Position numbers and translations under genes: made by a program. Shown here one piece after another: positions 25,028 to 33,248 of a DNA stretch of 64,000 nucleotides. Below the pieces are notes generated by a model. That model saw only the letters and a program-made list of their open reading frames with translations. It was not told where the DNA came from and did no database searches. Source of the DNA: Merdimmobilis hominis (GTDB lineage: Bacteria > Bacillota > Clostridia > Oscillospirales > Ruminococcaceae); the NCBI RefSeq assembly GCF_021109255.1, contig NZ_JAJODG010000001.1; one strand, written 5' to 3'. Within the stretch, counting starts at the first letter, position 1. Each line of letters opens with the position of its first letter.

Positions 25028-26101
25028 TCACGGCATGATGCCGTCAAGCTGTCTGGCTACCTCCACCTGCTTGTTGGGGTACAGGTGGCTGTACGTGTCC
25101 ATCGTTGTCTGTACCTTTTCATGTCCGAGCCGCTCCGCGATCAGCAGCGGAGAGAAGCCCATCTCCACCAGCAGGCTGGCGTGGCTGTGTCGAATGTCAT
25201 GCACCCGTATCCGCTTCACGCCCGAAGCCTTGCAGCCATACTCCATTTCGTGGTATAGAAAGCTCTTGGTGTAGGGAAAGAGCCTGTCGTCCTTTTGCAG
25301 CCCGTAGCAATGGGACATATACTCCTGCAAACAGTTGCAAAGGCCGTCGGGAATAGGGATAGTACGGATGCTTTTCGGTGTTTTCGGAGTGGTGATGATA
25401 TCCTCTTTGCCGAGGCGCTGATAGCTCTTGTTCACCGTCAGGGTCTTCTTCTCGAAGTCGATGTCCGACGGTGTGAGTGCCAGCAGCTCTCCCTCCCGAA
25501 TCCCCGTGTAGTACATGGTCATGAATACCGTGTAGCTGGCGGGACGGTCTTTCATGCTCTCGATAAATGTCTGGAACTCGTCCTTTGTCCAGAACAGCAT
25601 TTCATCGGCTTTCTTCTTGCCCATGCTCCCCGCCTTGTGGCAGGGATTTTCTTTCAGCCCATAGTATTTGACTGCGTAGTTGAAAATCGCCGTGAGCTGG
25701 TTGTTGATGCACTTGAGATAGGTCTGGGCGTAAGGCTTGCCGTTTTCATCCCGGTAGCTGGTCAGGGAGTTCTGCCATTGGCGCACGTGAGTGGGCTTGA
25801 TCTCGTTCAGCGGGATTTTCTTGAAGAAAGGCGTTACCTTCAGGTCGATCAGCCATTTCTTGCTGGCAACGGTTGAGGGCTTGAGGCGGTGCTCCATATC
25901 CTTGACATACAGAGAGATGAAGTCACCGAAGGTCATGCCGAGGCTGCCCGTGGATTGGCTGATAAAGTCACGTTCCCATTGCAGGGCTTCCTTCTTGGTG
26001 GCAAAGCCACGCTTCTTCTTGTGGATGGTCTTGCCCGTCCAGTCCGCCACGCGGATCTGGGACATCCAGCGACCGGTGTCGCCGTCTTTTGTTACTGACA
26101 T
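25028..26101 (-). CDS. int: Tyrosine site-specific integrase
   Basis: 357 residues with an AP2-like arm-binding N-terminus (residues 1-50), a SAM-like core-binding domain (about 55-150) and a catalytic domain. Catalytic residues visible are Arg202 (TGIREGELL), His301 and Arg304 (HDIRHSHASL), His327 (GHEKVQ) and Tyr337 (MDTYSHLY). It would integrate and excise the element at guaA, next to which it lies. It is of the Tn916/ICE family type. Confidence 0.96.
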   Translation of the reverse strand: MSVTKDGDTGRWMSQIRVADWTGKTIHKKKRGFATKKEALQWERDFISQSTGSLGMTFGDFISLYVKDMEHRLKPSTVASKKWLIDLKVTPFFKKIPLNEIKPTHVRQWQNSLTSYRDENGKPYAQTYLKCINNQLTAIFNYAVKYYGLKENPCHKAGSMGKKKADEMLFWTKDEFQTFIESMKDRPASYTVFMTMYYTGIREGELLALTPSDIDFEKKTLTVNKSYQRLGKEDIITTPKTPKSIRTIPIPDGLCNCLQEYMSHCYGLQKDDRLFPYTKSFLYHEMEYGCKASGVKRIRVHDIRHSHASLLVEMGFSPLLIAERLGHEKVQTTMDTYSHLYPNKQVEVARQLDGIMP

Positions 26102-26143
26102 TTTTACCTCCTTCCCTCAAGAATCAGGCTTTGATCAGGTTAT

Positions 26144-26749
26144 TCACTCGTTACTCTCGCTTTTACCGTATTCCTTTTCCAGAAACTCCGTCCGCTTTGC
26201 GATTCGCTCATCGCGGTCAAGCTCCTCCGGCTCTGTGCATTTGACTGCGTTCGCGGCGTAATATGCCAAAGTCTGCTCCTTCCAGCGCTTATATGCTGCC
26301 TGCGTGGAGTTATAGGCGCGAAGCTCGCTGCGCTCGTCCTCCCACTGTTCAAGAAAGAGGCACATATCCGCATTGAACTCCGCCGTGCTCTTTCCATCAA
26401 AGGAAACCGAGCACTCCCATTGCTTGCTGCGGGGCGGCTTCTGCACATTGATCTTGAAGTCGATGCCCTCTACCGTTTCCAGCTTAAAGAGGAAGTCCAT
26501 TACGTCGGCAAGCGTCCTGATCTGTGTCGTGCTGGATTCATACCCAAGAATATAGGTTGAGGTCGTGTCCAGCAGATCTGCGATCTGATTGACAACGGCA
26601 ATCGACACTTCAATCTCTCCGGTTTCGTACTTCTGTACGGTGCGGAGAGATTTTTTCAGCATTTGTGCCAGCTCGGTCTGGTTCAGCCCTTTGCGTTTTC
26701 GGAGCTGCTTGATTCTCTGCCCAATGGCGGGATAATCGAAATTGTCCAT
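26144..26749 (-). CDS. XRE-family repressor of the element
   Basis: 201 residues. An N-terminal Cro/C1 helix-turn-helix (IKQLRKRKGLNQTELAQML, SLRTVQKYETGEIEVS) is followed by a long C-terminal domain rich in aromatic and acidic residues, without a recognisable LexA-type protease. It is transcribed towards int and divergently from the HTH/RepA genes, the position of an ICE/IME immunity-type repressor. Inverted repeats in the intergenic control region are probable operators. Confidence 0.85.
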   Translation of the reverse strand: MDNFDYPAIGQRIKQLRKRKGLNQTELAQMLKKSLRTVQKYETGEIEVSIAVVNQIADLLDTTSTYILGYESSTTQIRTLADVMDFLFKLETVEGIDFKINVQKPPRSKQWECSVSFDGKSTAEFNADMCLFLEQWEDERSELRAYNSTQAAYKRWKEQTLAYYAANAVKCTEPEELDRDERIAKRTEFLEKEYGKSESNE

Positions 26750-26798
26750 GTCTGATTCACCTCGTCCATATCATATCACAGAATAAAGCGAATTGCAA

Positions 26799-26872
26799 GT
26801 ACATATTTTTATTTTCTAAATGCTTGACAGATGCATCTTGTGTGCGTATAATAAAATATGTACTCAAGATGC
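26799..26872 (+). promoter_or_regulatory. Promoter and operator region of the element
   Basis: A perfect promoter, TTGACA (26824-26829), 17 bp, TATAAT (26847-26852), drives the rightward genes. A 12-bp inverted repeat AGTACATATTTT (26799-26810) and its complement (26853-26864) brackets it, and GCATCTTG (26833-26840)/CAAGATGC (26865-26872) forms a second interleaved pair. This looks like a repressor-controlled genetic switch. Confidence 0.75.
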
Positions 26873-26952
26873 GTATTTCAGAGAGACTGGGGAAAGGAGC
26901 GTGAACAAAAGATACGCAGACTGAGGAAAATCACATTGAAACAGGAGGTACT

Positions 26953-27159
26953 ATGAGAGCACAGTTTATCACAGCGTCAGAGGTGGCGGAGATCATGGGC
27001 ATCAGCCGCAGCAAGGCATATCAGATTGTCCGGGAGATGAACAGAGAACTGAAAGCCCAAGGCTATCTGACCGTTGCCGGAAAATGCCCTGCCCAGTATT
27101 TCAAGCAGAAGTTCTACGGCTTCCAGATTCCCGGAGGTGAGCGAAATGACGGGAAATGA
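26953..27159 (+). CDS. Small HTH protein (excisionase-like)
   Basis: 68 residues. FITASEVAEIMGISRSKAYQIVREMNREL is a winged helix-turn-helix of the excisionase/MerR-like kind, followed by a short C-terminus (AGKCPAQYFKQKFYGF) typical of small proteins in Tn916-like and mobilizable elements. It may act as excisionase or as regulator of the following rep gene, which begins inside its 3' end (overlap 27146-27159). Confidence 0.7.
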   Translation: MRAQFITASEVAEIMGISRSKAYQIVREMNRELKAQGYLTVAGKCPAQYFKQKFYGFQIPGGERNDGK

Positions 27160-28318
27160 GAAAACGACCGCCCTCATCCCATCTGTTGGCGCAGATGGAG
27201 GGCAGCCGCCTCACGATTCAACTAACCAGAGCATACCACATGAAACCTGCGAAAGCAATCCCCTGGAGGAAAATATTGAGGAAATGCGTGAGAAAATCCG
27301 ACGCATGAAAGACCCTCATTATCTTCATACCGTTTCCATGACAGAGCTGTATCAGACCGCCTACAAGAGCAGGCCGCCCATCATCGACGGCTTGCTCTAC
27401 GCGGGAGCGTATATCCTCGCAGGAGCGCCCAAAATCGGAAAATCATTTCTGGTAGCGCAGCTTGCCTACCATGTCAGCACAGGGCAAAGGCTGTGGGGCT
27501 ATGAAGTCCATCAGGGTACGGTTCTGTACCTTGCACTGGAGGATGATTTCCAGAGAATCCAGAGCCGGATGTTTATGATGTACGGCGTGGCGGATACCGC
27601 CAGCCTGCATTTTGCAACGGCAGCAAACAAAATCGGAAACGGTCTTGACGAGCAGCTTGAGAATTTCATAAAGGAACACCCCGACACGAAGCTGGTTGTC
27701 ATTGACACCATGCAGAAGATTCGGGAAGCCGGAGGCGAGGCTTACAGCTACGCCAGCGACTATGAGATCATCGGCAAGCTCAAGCGTTTTGCGGACAGAC
27801 ACAGCATTTGCATCGTTACCGTCCATCACACAAGAAAGCAGCCAGCCGGGGACAGCTTTGAAACGATCTCCGGCACAACAGGACTTCTCGGTTGTGCAGA
27901 CGGAGCACTCCTGATGCAGAAGAAGAAACGGACAGCATTGGAGGCCACGGTCGATGCGGTGGGGCGAGATCAACAGGATCAGATTCTATATCTGAAAAAA
28001 GATGCCGGCACGCAGATATGGAGCCTTGAACGGACGGAGAACGAGCCTTATCAGGAGCCTCCCGACCCTGTATTGGATACGGTTTCCCAGCTTGTTTCCT
28101 CCGAAAGCAGAGAATGGGCAGGCAGTCCGACCGAGCTTGCGGAAGCGGTGAATACAGGCATGGCGGCAAATGCCCTCACCAAATACCTGAACGTTAAATC
28201 CGGCAGGCTGCTGGACGAGTACCATGTGAGGTATGAGAACAGGGCCAAACACTCCGGGCGGCAGGTGAAGCTCACCTATATGGTAATCGGCAATGTTGAG
28301 TACGAAGTAATCGACTGA
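27146..28318 (+). CDS. RepA-like AAA ATPase (AAA_25 family)
   Basis: 390 residues from ATG 27146, with GGAGGTGA at 27133-27140. A RecA-like fold shows Walker A GAPKIGKSF and a Walker B stretch LVVIDTMQ, plus VTVHHTRKQ and SGTTGLLGCADGALLM, matching the RepA/DnaB-like helicases of mobile elements. A C-terminal winged-helix-like region follows (PTELAEAVNTGMAANALTKYL). It probably supports autonomous rolling or theta replication of the excised element; the iteron-like repeats directly downstream fit that. Confidence 0.82.
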   Translation: MTGNEKTTALIPSVGADGGQPPHDSTNQSIPHETCESNPLEENIEEMREKIRRMKDPHYLHTVSMTELYQTAYKSRPPIIDGLLYAGAYILAGAPKIGKSFLVAQLAYHVSTGQRLWGYEVHQGTVLYLALEDDFQRIQSRMFMMYGVADTASLHFATAANKIGNGLDEQLENFIKEHPDTKLVVIDTMQKIREAGGEAYSYASDYEIIGKLKRFADRHSICIVTVHHTRKQPAGDSFETISGTTGLLGCADGALLMQKKKRTALEATVDAVGRDQQDQILYLKKDAGTQIWSLERTENEPYQEPPDPVLDTVSQLVSSESREWAGSPTELAEAVNTGMAANALTKYLNVKSGRLLDEYHVRYENRAKHSGRQVKLTYMVIGNVEYEVID

Positions 28319-28325
28319 GGACAGC

Positions 28326-28398
28326 GCGACGGCTGCGACGGTCGCGACGGTGGAAATGATGCCATCAAAGCAACCGTCGCAATCGTTGCGACCGTCGC
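28326..28398. repeat. Iteron-like GCGACGGT repeats (candidate replication origin)
   Basis: GCGACGGC at 28326-28333, GCGACGGT at 28335-28342 and 28344-28351, then inverted copies ACCGTCGC at 28373-28380 and 28391-28398. They fill most of the gap between the RepA-like gene and the next small gene. Binding by the RepA-like ATPase, or an attenuator hairpin, are the two readings; origin function is inferred. Confidence 0.5.
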
Positions 28399-28418
28399 GG
28401 ATAGGAAAGGATAGGAAA

Positions 28419-28673
28419 ATGAAAAGCGTACAAATCCCCTATGATCTGTTCATCGACCTCGCCATGTACCATCTGCGGGGCGAGGATGATTTTGAAGAAG
28501 AAATCCGGCAGGGCTTGGAGCAAAAGCTCGACGCCATGCTGAACCGGCAGCTCTATTCCCGGTACAAAACCGCTCCCAACGAAGAAGAACGGGAGCAGGC
28601 GCGGCAGGAGTATCTTGACCGGCGTGGAGTGCCGCAGAGCTACCGATGGACTACTCCTCCTTGGGAACTGTGA
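28419..28673 (+). CDS. Small element-encoded protein, 84 residues
   Basis: Start at ATG 28419 with GGAAAGG upstream. Residues include VQIPYDLFIDLAMYHLRG and a charged helix (FEEEIRQGLEQKLDAML) ending in WTTPPWEL; the first part is reminiscent of ribbon-helix-helix-type accessory proteins but the match is weak. Similar short proteins occur between rep and mob genes of clostridial mobilizable elements. Possible relaxosome accessory or copy-control protein. Confidence 0.6.
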   Translation: MKSVQIPYDLFIDLAMYHLRGEDDFEEEIRQGLEQKLDAMLNRQLYSRYKTAPNEEEREQARQEYLDRRGVPQSYRWTTPPWEL

Positions 28674-29013
28674 CAGGAGCGTGCCACGCTCCTGTTGCTG
28701 GCAGACAAGGTAAAGCATTGGCTGACACAGCCCCTCGCATCCCCGTCTCCATCGAAAAACCCGCAGATTTTGAGATGGATGGCGGAGAGGATTTTCAAAA
28801 TTCTCTCTGCCTGTGAGCGGCAGCGTTGAAGCAAATTCGATTGCTGAAAGGCTGGCGGTCACGCCGTGGATTTTGCAAAGTGGGTACTACTTGCAAGCCA
28901 CGGCAGAGGCTTCCGCAGAAGCCGCATTCCCCGTTCCCCCTCGGAGAGCCCACGATACTTTGCAGCCACAGGATGAAAGTATCATAGTGGGTTATTACAC
29001 TTCCGCAGAAGTG
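28673..29013 (+). other. Candidate origin of transfer (oriT) region
   Basis: The 390-bp gap before the relaxase gene holds several inverted repeats: ACAGGAGCGTG-C-CACGCTCCTGT (28673-28695), GGCTTC-CGCA-GAAGCC (28908-28923) and CACTTC-CGCA-GAAGTG (28998-29013). The last two share the same loop and are each preceded by AGTGGGT (28879-28885, 28986-28992). MobV relaxases nick in such repeats directly upstream of their own gene. The nick site cannot be placed by eye. The relaxase frame is open through this stretch. Confidence 0.5.
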
Positions 29014-29067
29014 CTCCCCCAAAGCTCTCCCGTCCTGCACAATCTGAAACCAGGAGGTAAACTGCCT

Positions 29068-30330
29068 ATGGCAAGAGGCGACGGTATTCACCGTACCAAC
29101 GCAAGAAATATGAGGCTGACGGCTGCCAGAATCGGCAACGCGCAGCAGCACAACGAACGGGAAAAGGAATCCTATGTCAATCAGGATATTGTCCCGGAAA
29201 GAACGCGCCTCAATATTCATTTCAAGAAACCGACCGCTGGATATGCGGAGATGTTTGAGCAGATGAAAGAGGATGGGATCATCTCCACCCGCGGACTGAA
29301 AGAGGATGCCTTTCTCTACGGCGAGCTGGTCTTTGACGTAAACACCGCCTATTTTCATAATCACGGCGGCTATGACTTCGCAAAACAATTCTACACCGAC
29401 GCATACAAATCCGCAATAGAAATCGTAGGCGGAGAGCAGTACATTCTCTCTGCGGTCATGCACGCCGACGAGCGCAATCGTGCCATGTCCGACGCGCTGG
29501 GCAAGGACGTGTACCATTATCACCTTCATGTGGTCTATATCCCCGTCGTAGAGAAGAAAATTCTGTGGTCGAAGCGGTGCAAGGATAAATCGCTGGTTGG
29601 GACAGTCAAGGAAACGATACAGCAGGTCAGTATGAGTAAAAAGTGGGATTCCAAGCCCGCGCTGGACGAGCATGGGAAACCGCTGCTGAACGCAAACGGA
29701 AAAACTGTGCTCCGAAAATCCTATTCTGTTCTGCAAGATGATTTCTTCGCCGCCATGCGAAAGGCAGGGTATGACGATGTGGAGCGAGGCGAACGCGGCA
29801 GCTCGGAGGAACACTTAACCGTGACGCAGTTCAAGGTGCAGCAGGAACAGGCGCGACTGGCAGAATTCACAGAGCAGAACCGTCAACAGGAAAAACAGGC
29901 AGCAACGCTTGGGAGCAAAATTGAAAAAATCCAGAATCAGCGGGTCGATGTGCGGTCTATCGAAAAAATCGTGGCAACGTCCATTCCCTTCTCATCCAAA
30001 GTTGCCGTGGAGCGTGAGGACTTTGACCGACTTTCCACTCTGGCAAAGAAGTACGTTACAGCAGAGAAAAAGGAATCCAAACTGCAAAAGGCGTTGGATG
30101 CGGCAAACAAACTGATTGCAAAGCTCAAAGCTGAGATTGACAGCTTGAAACAGGAGATTTCCGATTATAAGTCTGTTCGCGGCAAGCTCCGTGCGGCAGA
30201 ATTGGAGCGTGAAAATACGGAGCTGCGCGGGAAAGTCCGCAGCTATGAGGATGTGATTCAGCGCAATAATCTGTGGCGATTCTTCCATCCGCACAGAGAA
30301 AAAGCGGTCATGAGGGACGAAGCTCGCTGA
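29068..30330 (+). CDS. MobV-family relaxase (Mob/Pre)
   Basis: 420 residues from ATG 29068, with AGGAGGTAA at 29052-29060. The frame is open further upstream, but that part overlaps oriT-like repeats and does not resemble relaxases. The N-terminal domain matches Mob_Pre: the HNxR-type motif HNER at 28-31 with DI following, and a later H-x-D-E segment (MHADERNRAMS) with YHYHLHVVYIPV. The C-terminal third is a long coiled coil (KYVTAEKKESKLQKALDAAN and beyond). It nicks oriT and leads the strand into the recipient during mobilization. Confidence 0.92.
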   Translation: MARGDGIHRTNARNMRLTAARIGNAQQHNEREKESYVNQDIVPERTRLNIHFKKPTAGYAEMFEQMKEDGIISTRGLKEDAFLYGELVFDVNTAYFHNHGGYDFAKQFYTDAYKSAIEIVGGEQYILSAVMHADERNRAMSDALGKDVYHYHLHVVYIPVVEKKILWSKRCKDKSLVGTVKETIQQVSMSKKWDSKPALDEHGKPLLNANGKTVLRKSYSVLQDDFFAAMRKAGYDDVERGERGSSEEHLTVTQFKVQQEQARLAEFTEQNRQQEKQAATLGSKIEKIQNQRVDVRSIEKIVATSIPFSSKVAVEREDFDRLSTLAKKYVTAEKKESKLQKALDAANKLIAKLKAEIDSLKQEISDYKSVRGKLRAAELERENTELRGKVRSYEDVIQRNNLWRFFHPHREKAVMRDEAR

Positions 30331-30502
30331 TTCCTGTGTAGAGCCGGAAAAAACGCATTTTATCGAATGGGAGCGCGTCAGACAGGGCAGACATCGTCCG
30401 GCGCGCTTCTGTTTGAAAATCGCCGTTTTCTTCAAGTCAAGAGCCGGAGAAAACAGCCGAAAAATGCCACTCCTGTGCGACAGAGGGCAGAAAGGAGAGT
30501 TT

Positions 30503-30820
30503 ATGAGAACAGGGCTTACGAAGCAGGAAAAGACCACCGATATTTGGTTTGATGAGAAAGAGCCGCTTATCCATATCCGCACCCACAACACCGACCTCAA
30601 GAACAGGCTGACCGCCTATGCCGCAGCTCACCCCGGTGAGTGCCGCCAGACCGACGCAGACCCGGACACGGGCTGCATGGAATTTGAAATCCGCAAGGGG
30701 CGCTTCTCTTTCCGTCTGACCGCCCCATACAGCGAGGAACGCCGCAGGGCGGCAAGCGAGGCGGCGAAAAAGTGCGGCGTTCATAGAAAAGTTGCACATT
30801 TGTATGGAGACTGGAATTGA
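30503..30820 (+). CDS. Element-encoded small protein, 105 residues
   Basis: ATG 30503 follows AAAGGAG. The protein is soluble and mixed alpha/beta: KTTDIWFDEKEPLIHIRTHNTDLK, then AAHPGECRQTDADPDTG and a C-terminal FSFRLTAPYSEERRRAASE. Proteins of this type recur in clostridial conjugative elements but have no assigned role. The 3' part (58 bp, 30723-30780) is duplicated at 32227-32284, on the far side of the cargo lipoprotein. Confidence 0.72.
   Translation: MRTGLTKQEKTTDIWFDEKEPLIHIRTHNTDLKNRLTAYAAAHPGECRQTDADPDTGCMEFEIRKGRFSFRLTAPYSEERRRAASEAAKKCGVHRKVAHLYGDWN
30723..30780 (+). repeat. 58-bp direct repeat, copy 1 (within gene)
   Basis: 55 of 58 bases are identical to 32227-32284. The two copies flank the lipoprotein gene 30913-32172. 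Confidence 0.85.
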
Positions 30821-30846
30821 AAAGTTCGTGCTTTGCATGGTATAAT
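30817..30846 (+). promoter_or_regulatory. Promoter of the cargo lipoprotein
   Basis: TTGAAA (30817-30822), 18 bp, TATAAT (30841-30846). Confidence 0.7.
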
Positions 30847-30912
30847 TATATTGGATAAGTTTATCCGCACAAAGTGAAAGATGATGATATGCCCGAAAGG
30901 AGGAACACTTTT

Positions 30913-32172
30913 ATGAAACGACTGCCAATTATTGTGCTGACGCTTGCGCTCTGCCTGCTGACAGCGGGCTGCGGCGCAAAGCCAAACGAGCCAGCCGACG
31001 GGGACTCTGCAAAAGCGGGGATCGTCGAGCGGATGGCAACGGTAAAAGCAGAGGAAATCAAATATATCTCATCATTCTTTTCTCGTGAGTATGTAAGCGC
31101 CGAAGACATGGCCTCCGTCCTCAATGCCGCAGCGGAACACCATAGCGAGCAGCCCGGTCAAGGCTTGGACCATTATACGATGGAGATATACCTCTCCGGG
31201 GGGCCTGACGCATATAACTCATCTGACGAACACTTCGTTTTCTTTGCCGGATTGGATGAAAACCATATAAACGGCATTTATTTCAACGGAAAAGGAGACA
31301 GCCATCGCATGAGCTTTGAGGACGAAACGCTCTACTGGCTGATCCGCAACGGTTACCGCACCGAAGTACAGGTAGACAAAGACGCTTATGAATACCATCA
31401 GGCCATTCTTGACCAGCGGGCGCAGCGATTGGCCGCGCAGTGCGCCTCTCCCTCCCGAACGGATATCCTCACCGGCTATGAGGTTGTGCAGTTTTATCAA
31501 AAAGAAGTCCTTACGGATGAAAGCGGCAGCTACACGGTCTATTGCTGGGAACCCGCGTTTCTGACGGCTTCTCCCGATGATATTCCGTGGGCGGGCGGAA
31601 TGTATCTCGATGCGGACGGCAGGCTCTGCGCCTATGAGCAGTACACCTATTTTGTGACAAAAGGGGAACCCGGAGACTTCCCGCCCTACCGCTTCCTGCC
31701 GTTGGATTTGTATAACGGGGAAACCGAAGAAGCGGGAAAAGAGCACGCTTTGCAGCGTATCCGGCAGGCGTTTGAGCCTGCGATTCAGGCACATTGGGCG
31801 GAGGATGTGTTGGACGGCATTTCCGATTACCACGAGGTTTCCGTCAGTACGGCAGAGCCGCTGGCCAGGGTGCTGCTTTCCTGCGAGTATGCCGTAAAGG
31901 ACTTCAAGGTGCTGGGAATCGAGGCTTCTATGAGCAGCAGCCTATCGTTTTCCACAGAAGAGCTGTACGCTCTGGACGAACTGTCACCGGATCGTCCGCT
32001 GCTGCTGAATATGACATTCTATGGTCTGCTGCCATATTACGGGGTATCCTACGTCGATGACAGCGGCGAAACCATAAGCTATTCCATCAATATGAGCGGC
32101 AAAGACGGCTCTGTGATTTTAACCGAGTTTTTACCGTACACACAGTGCGGTACAGCCCCGAACGGTCGATAA
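30913..32172 (+). CDS. Cargo lipoprotein of the mobile element
   Basis: 419 residues from ATG 30913 with GAAAGGAGG upstream; signal peptide with lipobox LLTAGC-G. The mature protein is acidic, soluble and about 395 residues; it shows no motif I recognise. It has its own promoter and terminator and lies between two copies of a 58-bp repeat, so it is an independent cargo module rather than part of the transfer machinery. A surface role such as phage-receptor masking or host interaction is speculation only. Confidence 0.75.
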   Translation: MKRLPIIVLTLALCLLTAGCGAKPNEPADGDSAKAGIVERMATVKAEEIKYISSFFSREYVSAEDMASVLNAAAEHHSEQPGQGLDHYTMEIYLSGGPDAYNSSDEHFVFFAGLDENHINGIYFNGKGDSHRMSFEDETLYWLIRNGYRTEVQVDKDAYEYHQAILDQRAQRLAAQCASPSRTDILTGYEVVQFYQKEVLTDESGSYTVYCWEPAFLTASPDDIPWAGGMYLDADGRLCAYEQYTYFVTKGEPGDFPPYRFLPLDLYNGETEEAGKEHALQRIRQAFEPAIQAHWAEDVLDGISDYHEVSVSTAEPLARVLLSCEYAVKDFKVLGIEASMSSSLSFSTEELYALDELSPDRPLLLNMTFYGLLPYYGVSYVDDSGETISYSINMSGKDGSVILTEFLPYTQCGTAPNGR

Positions 32173-32183
32173 TCAAAAACACC

Positions 32184-32217
32184 AAAGCGCAATCGACAAA
32201 AATCGGTTGCGCTTTTT
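32184..32217 (+). terminator. Terminator of the cargo lipoprotein
   Basis: AAAGCGCAATCGA pairs with TCGGTTGCGCTTT (one G-T pair), followed by TTT. Confidence 0.8.
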
Positions 32218-32226
32218 CATTGCCTT

Positions 32227-32284
32227 CCCCATACAGCGCAGAACGCCGCAAGGCGGCAAGCGAGGCGGCGAAAAAGTGCGGCGT
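32227..32284 (+). repeat. 58-bp direct repeat, copy 2 (gene remnant)
   Basis: A near-identical copy of 30723-30780, the 3' end of the 105-residue protein gene, without the rest of that gene. Confidence 0.85.
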
Positions 32285-32340
32285 AAACGATATAGGTAGA
32301 AGCGTTCATAAAAATCTGCTATAATTCTTTGAAAAACCTA

Positions 32341-32371
32341 TTGACTGTCGCCTTGGGGGATAGCTTATCCT
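32341..32371 (+). promoter_or_regulatory. MerR-type promoter with 19-bp spacer
   Basis: TTGACT (32341-32346) and TATCCT (32366-32371) are 19 bp apart, the over-long spacing of promoters activated by MerR-family DNA distortion. A GGATA/TATCC dyad (32358-32370) overlaps the -10. It lies directly upstream of the MerR gene, implying autoregulation. Confidence 0.65.
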
Positions 32372-32390
32372 GTATGTGGAGGTGAGTACA

Positions 32391-33248
32391 ATGCTCATAA
32401 ATGAAGTATGCAAAGAATGTAACCTGACCAAAAAAGCAGTTGAGTATTACACAGAACAGGGACTAATCCAGCCAAGGATAACAGAAAACGGGTATCGGCA
32501 GTTCTCCGAGACAGATACATTGAAGCTCAAGCGAATTGCAGTTTTGCGTGGACTGGGCTTTTCCGTTCCAGAGATTCGCACAATTCTTGAGAATGATAGC
32601 CGTACAGCAATTTACGATGTCCTCAACAGGAAAGAGCTTGAAATCGTCGAGCTGCAAACAAAGCAGGCATTGATAAAACAACTTGCGGAAAGCGGCGATT
32701 GGGAGCATATTGAAGGACAAGTGGAGGCGCTTCAAAACAAGCAATCCATATTGAACCGTATCCTTGATAAGTTTCCGGGCTTCTATGGAAAATTCGTATG
32801 CTTGCACTTCGCTCCGTTTTTGAGCGAAGCAATCACAACGAATGAGCAGAGGGAAGCGTTTGAAACGATCATCCGATACTTGGACGGCATTTCAATAGCT
32901 GTTCCCAGCGATGTGCAGCAGTATCTTGATGAGATTAGAGAAAATGCTGATGTTGCTGTGACGCAAAGCGCATCTGCTGTACTTGCGGCAGCTATGGCAG
33001 ACCCGGAAAAGTATATTCACGACAACAAGGAAATGCTCGAACAATATCGAGCAGTTGCGAAATCGGAGGAATATAAGGCATCTCCCGCCTACCGACTGCA
33101 AGAATATCTAAAGCAATTCCAAAGTGAGAGCGGCTATAACGATGTATTCATTCCCGCAATGCAGAGGCTTAGCCCCGCTTACCGCGAGTATCACAAATCC
33201 CTGCAAGCGGCGAATGAGGTTTTCATGCGGCATTTCCAGCAGGAGTGA
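32391..33248 (+). CDS. MerR-family transcriptional regulator
   Basis: 285 residues from ATG 32391 after GGAGGTGA. The MerR DNA-binding domain is clear: INEVCKECNLTKKAVEYYTEQGLIQP, GYRQFSETDTLKLKRIAVLRGLGFSVPEIR. A long coiled-coil dimerisation helix and a roughly 170-residue C-terminal effector domain follow; the ligand cannot be guessed. No transporter or resistance gene accompanies it inside the element, so its target may be itself or a chromosomal gene. Confidence 0.88.
   Translation: MLINEVCKECNLTKKAVEYYTEQGLIQPRITENGYRQFSETDTLKLKRIAVLRGLGFSVPEIRTILENDSRTAIYDVLNRKELEIVELQTKQALIKQLAESGDWEHIEGQVEALQNKQSILNRILDKFPGFYGKFVCLHFAPFLSEAITTNEQREAFETIIRYLDGISIAVPSDVQQYLDEIRENADVAVTQSASAVLAAAMADPEKYIHDNKEMLEQYRAVAKSEEYKASPAYRLQEYLKQFQSESGYNDVFIPAMQRLSPAYREYHKSLQAANEVFMRHFQQE

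Noticed and set aside
28813..29067. N-terminal extension of the relaxase frame
   Set aside because: The frame is open, but the region carries several hairpins suited to oriT, the AGGAGGTAA site fixes the ATG at 29068, and MobV proteins start near the HNxR motif.
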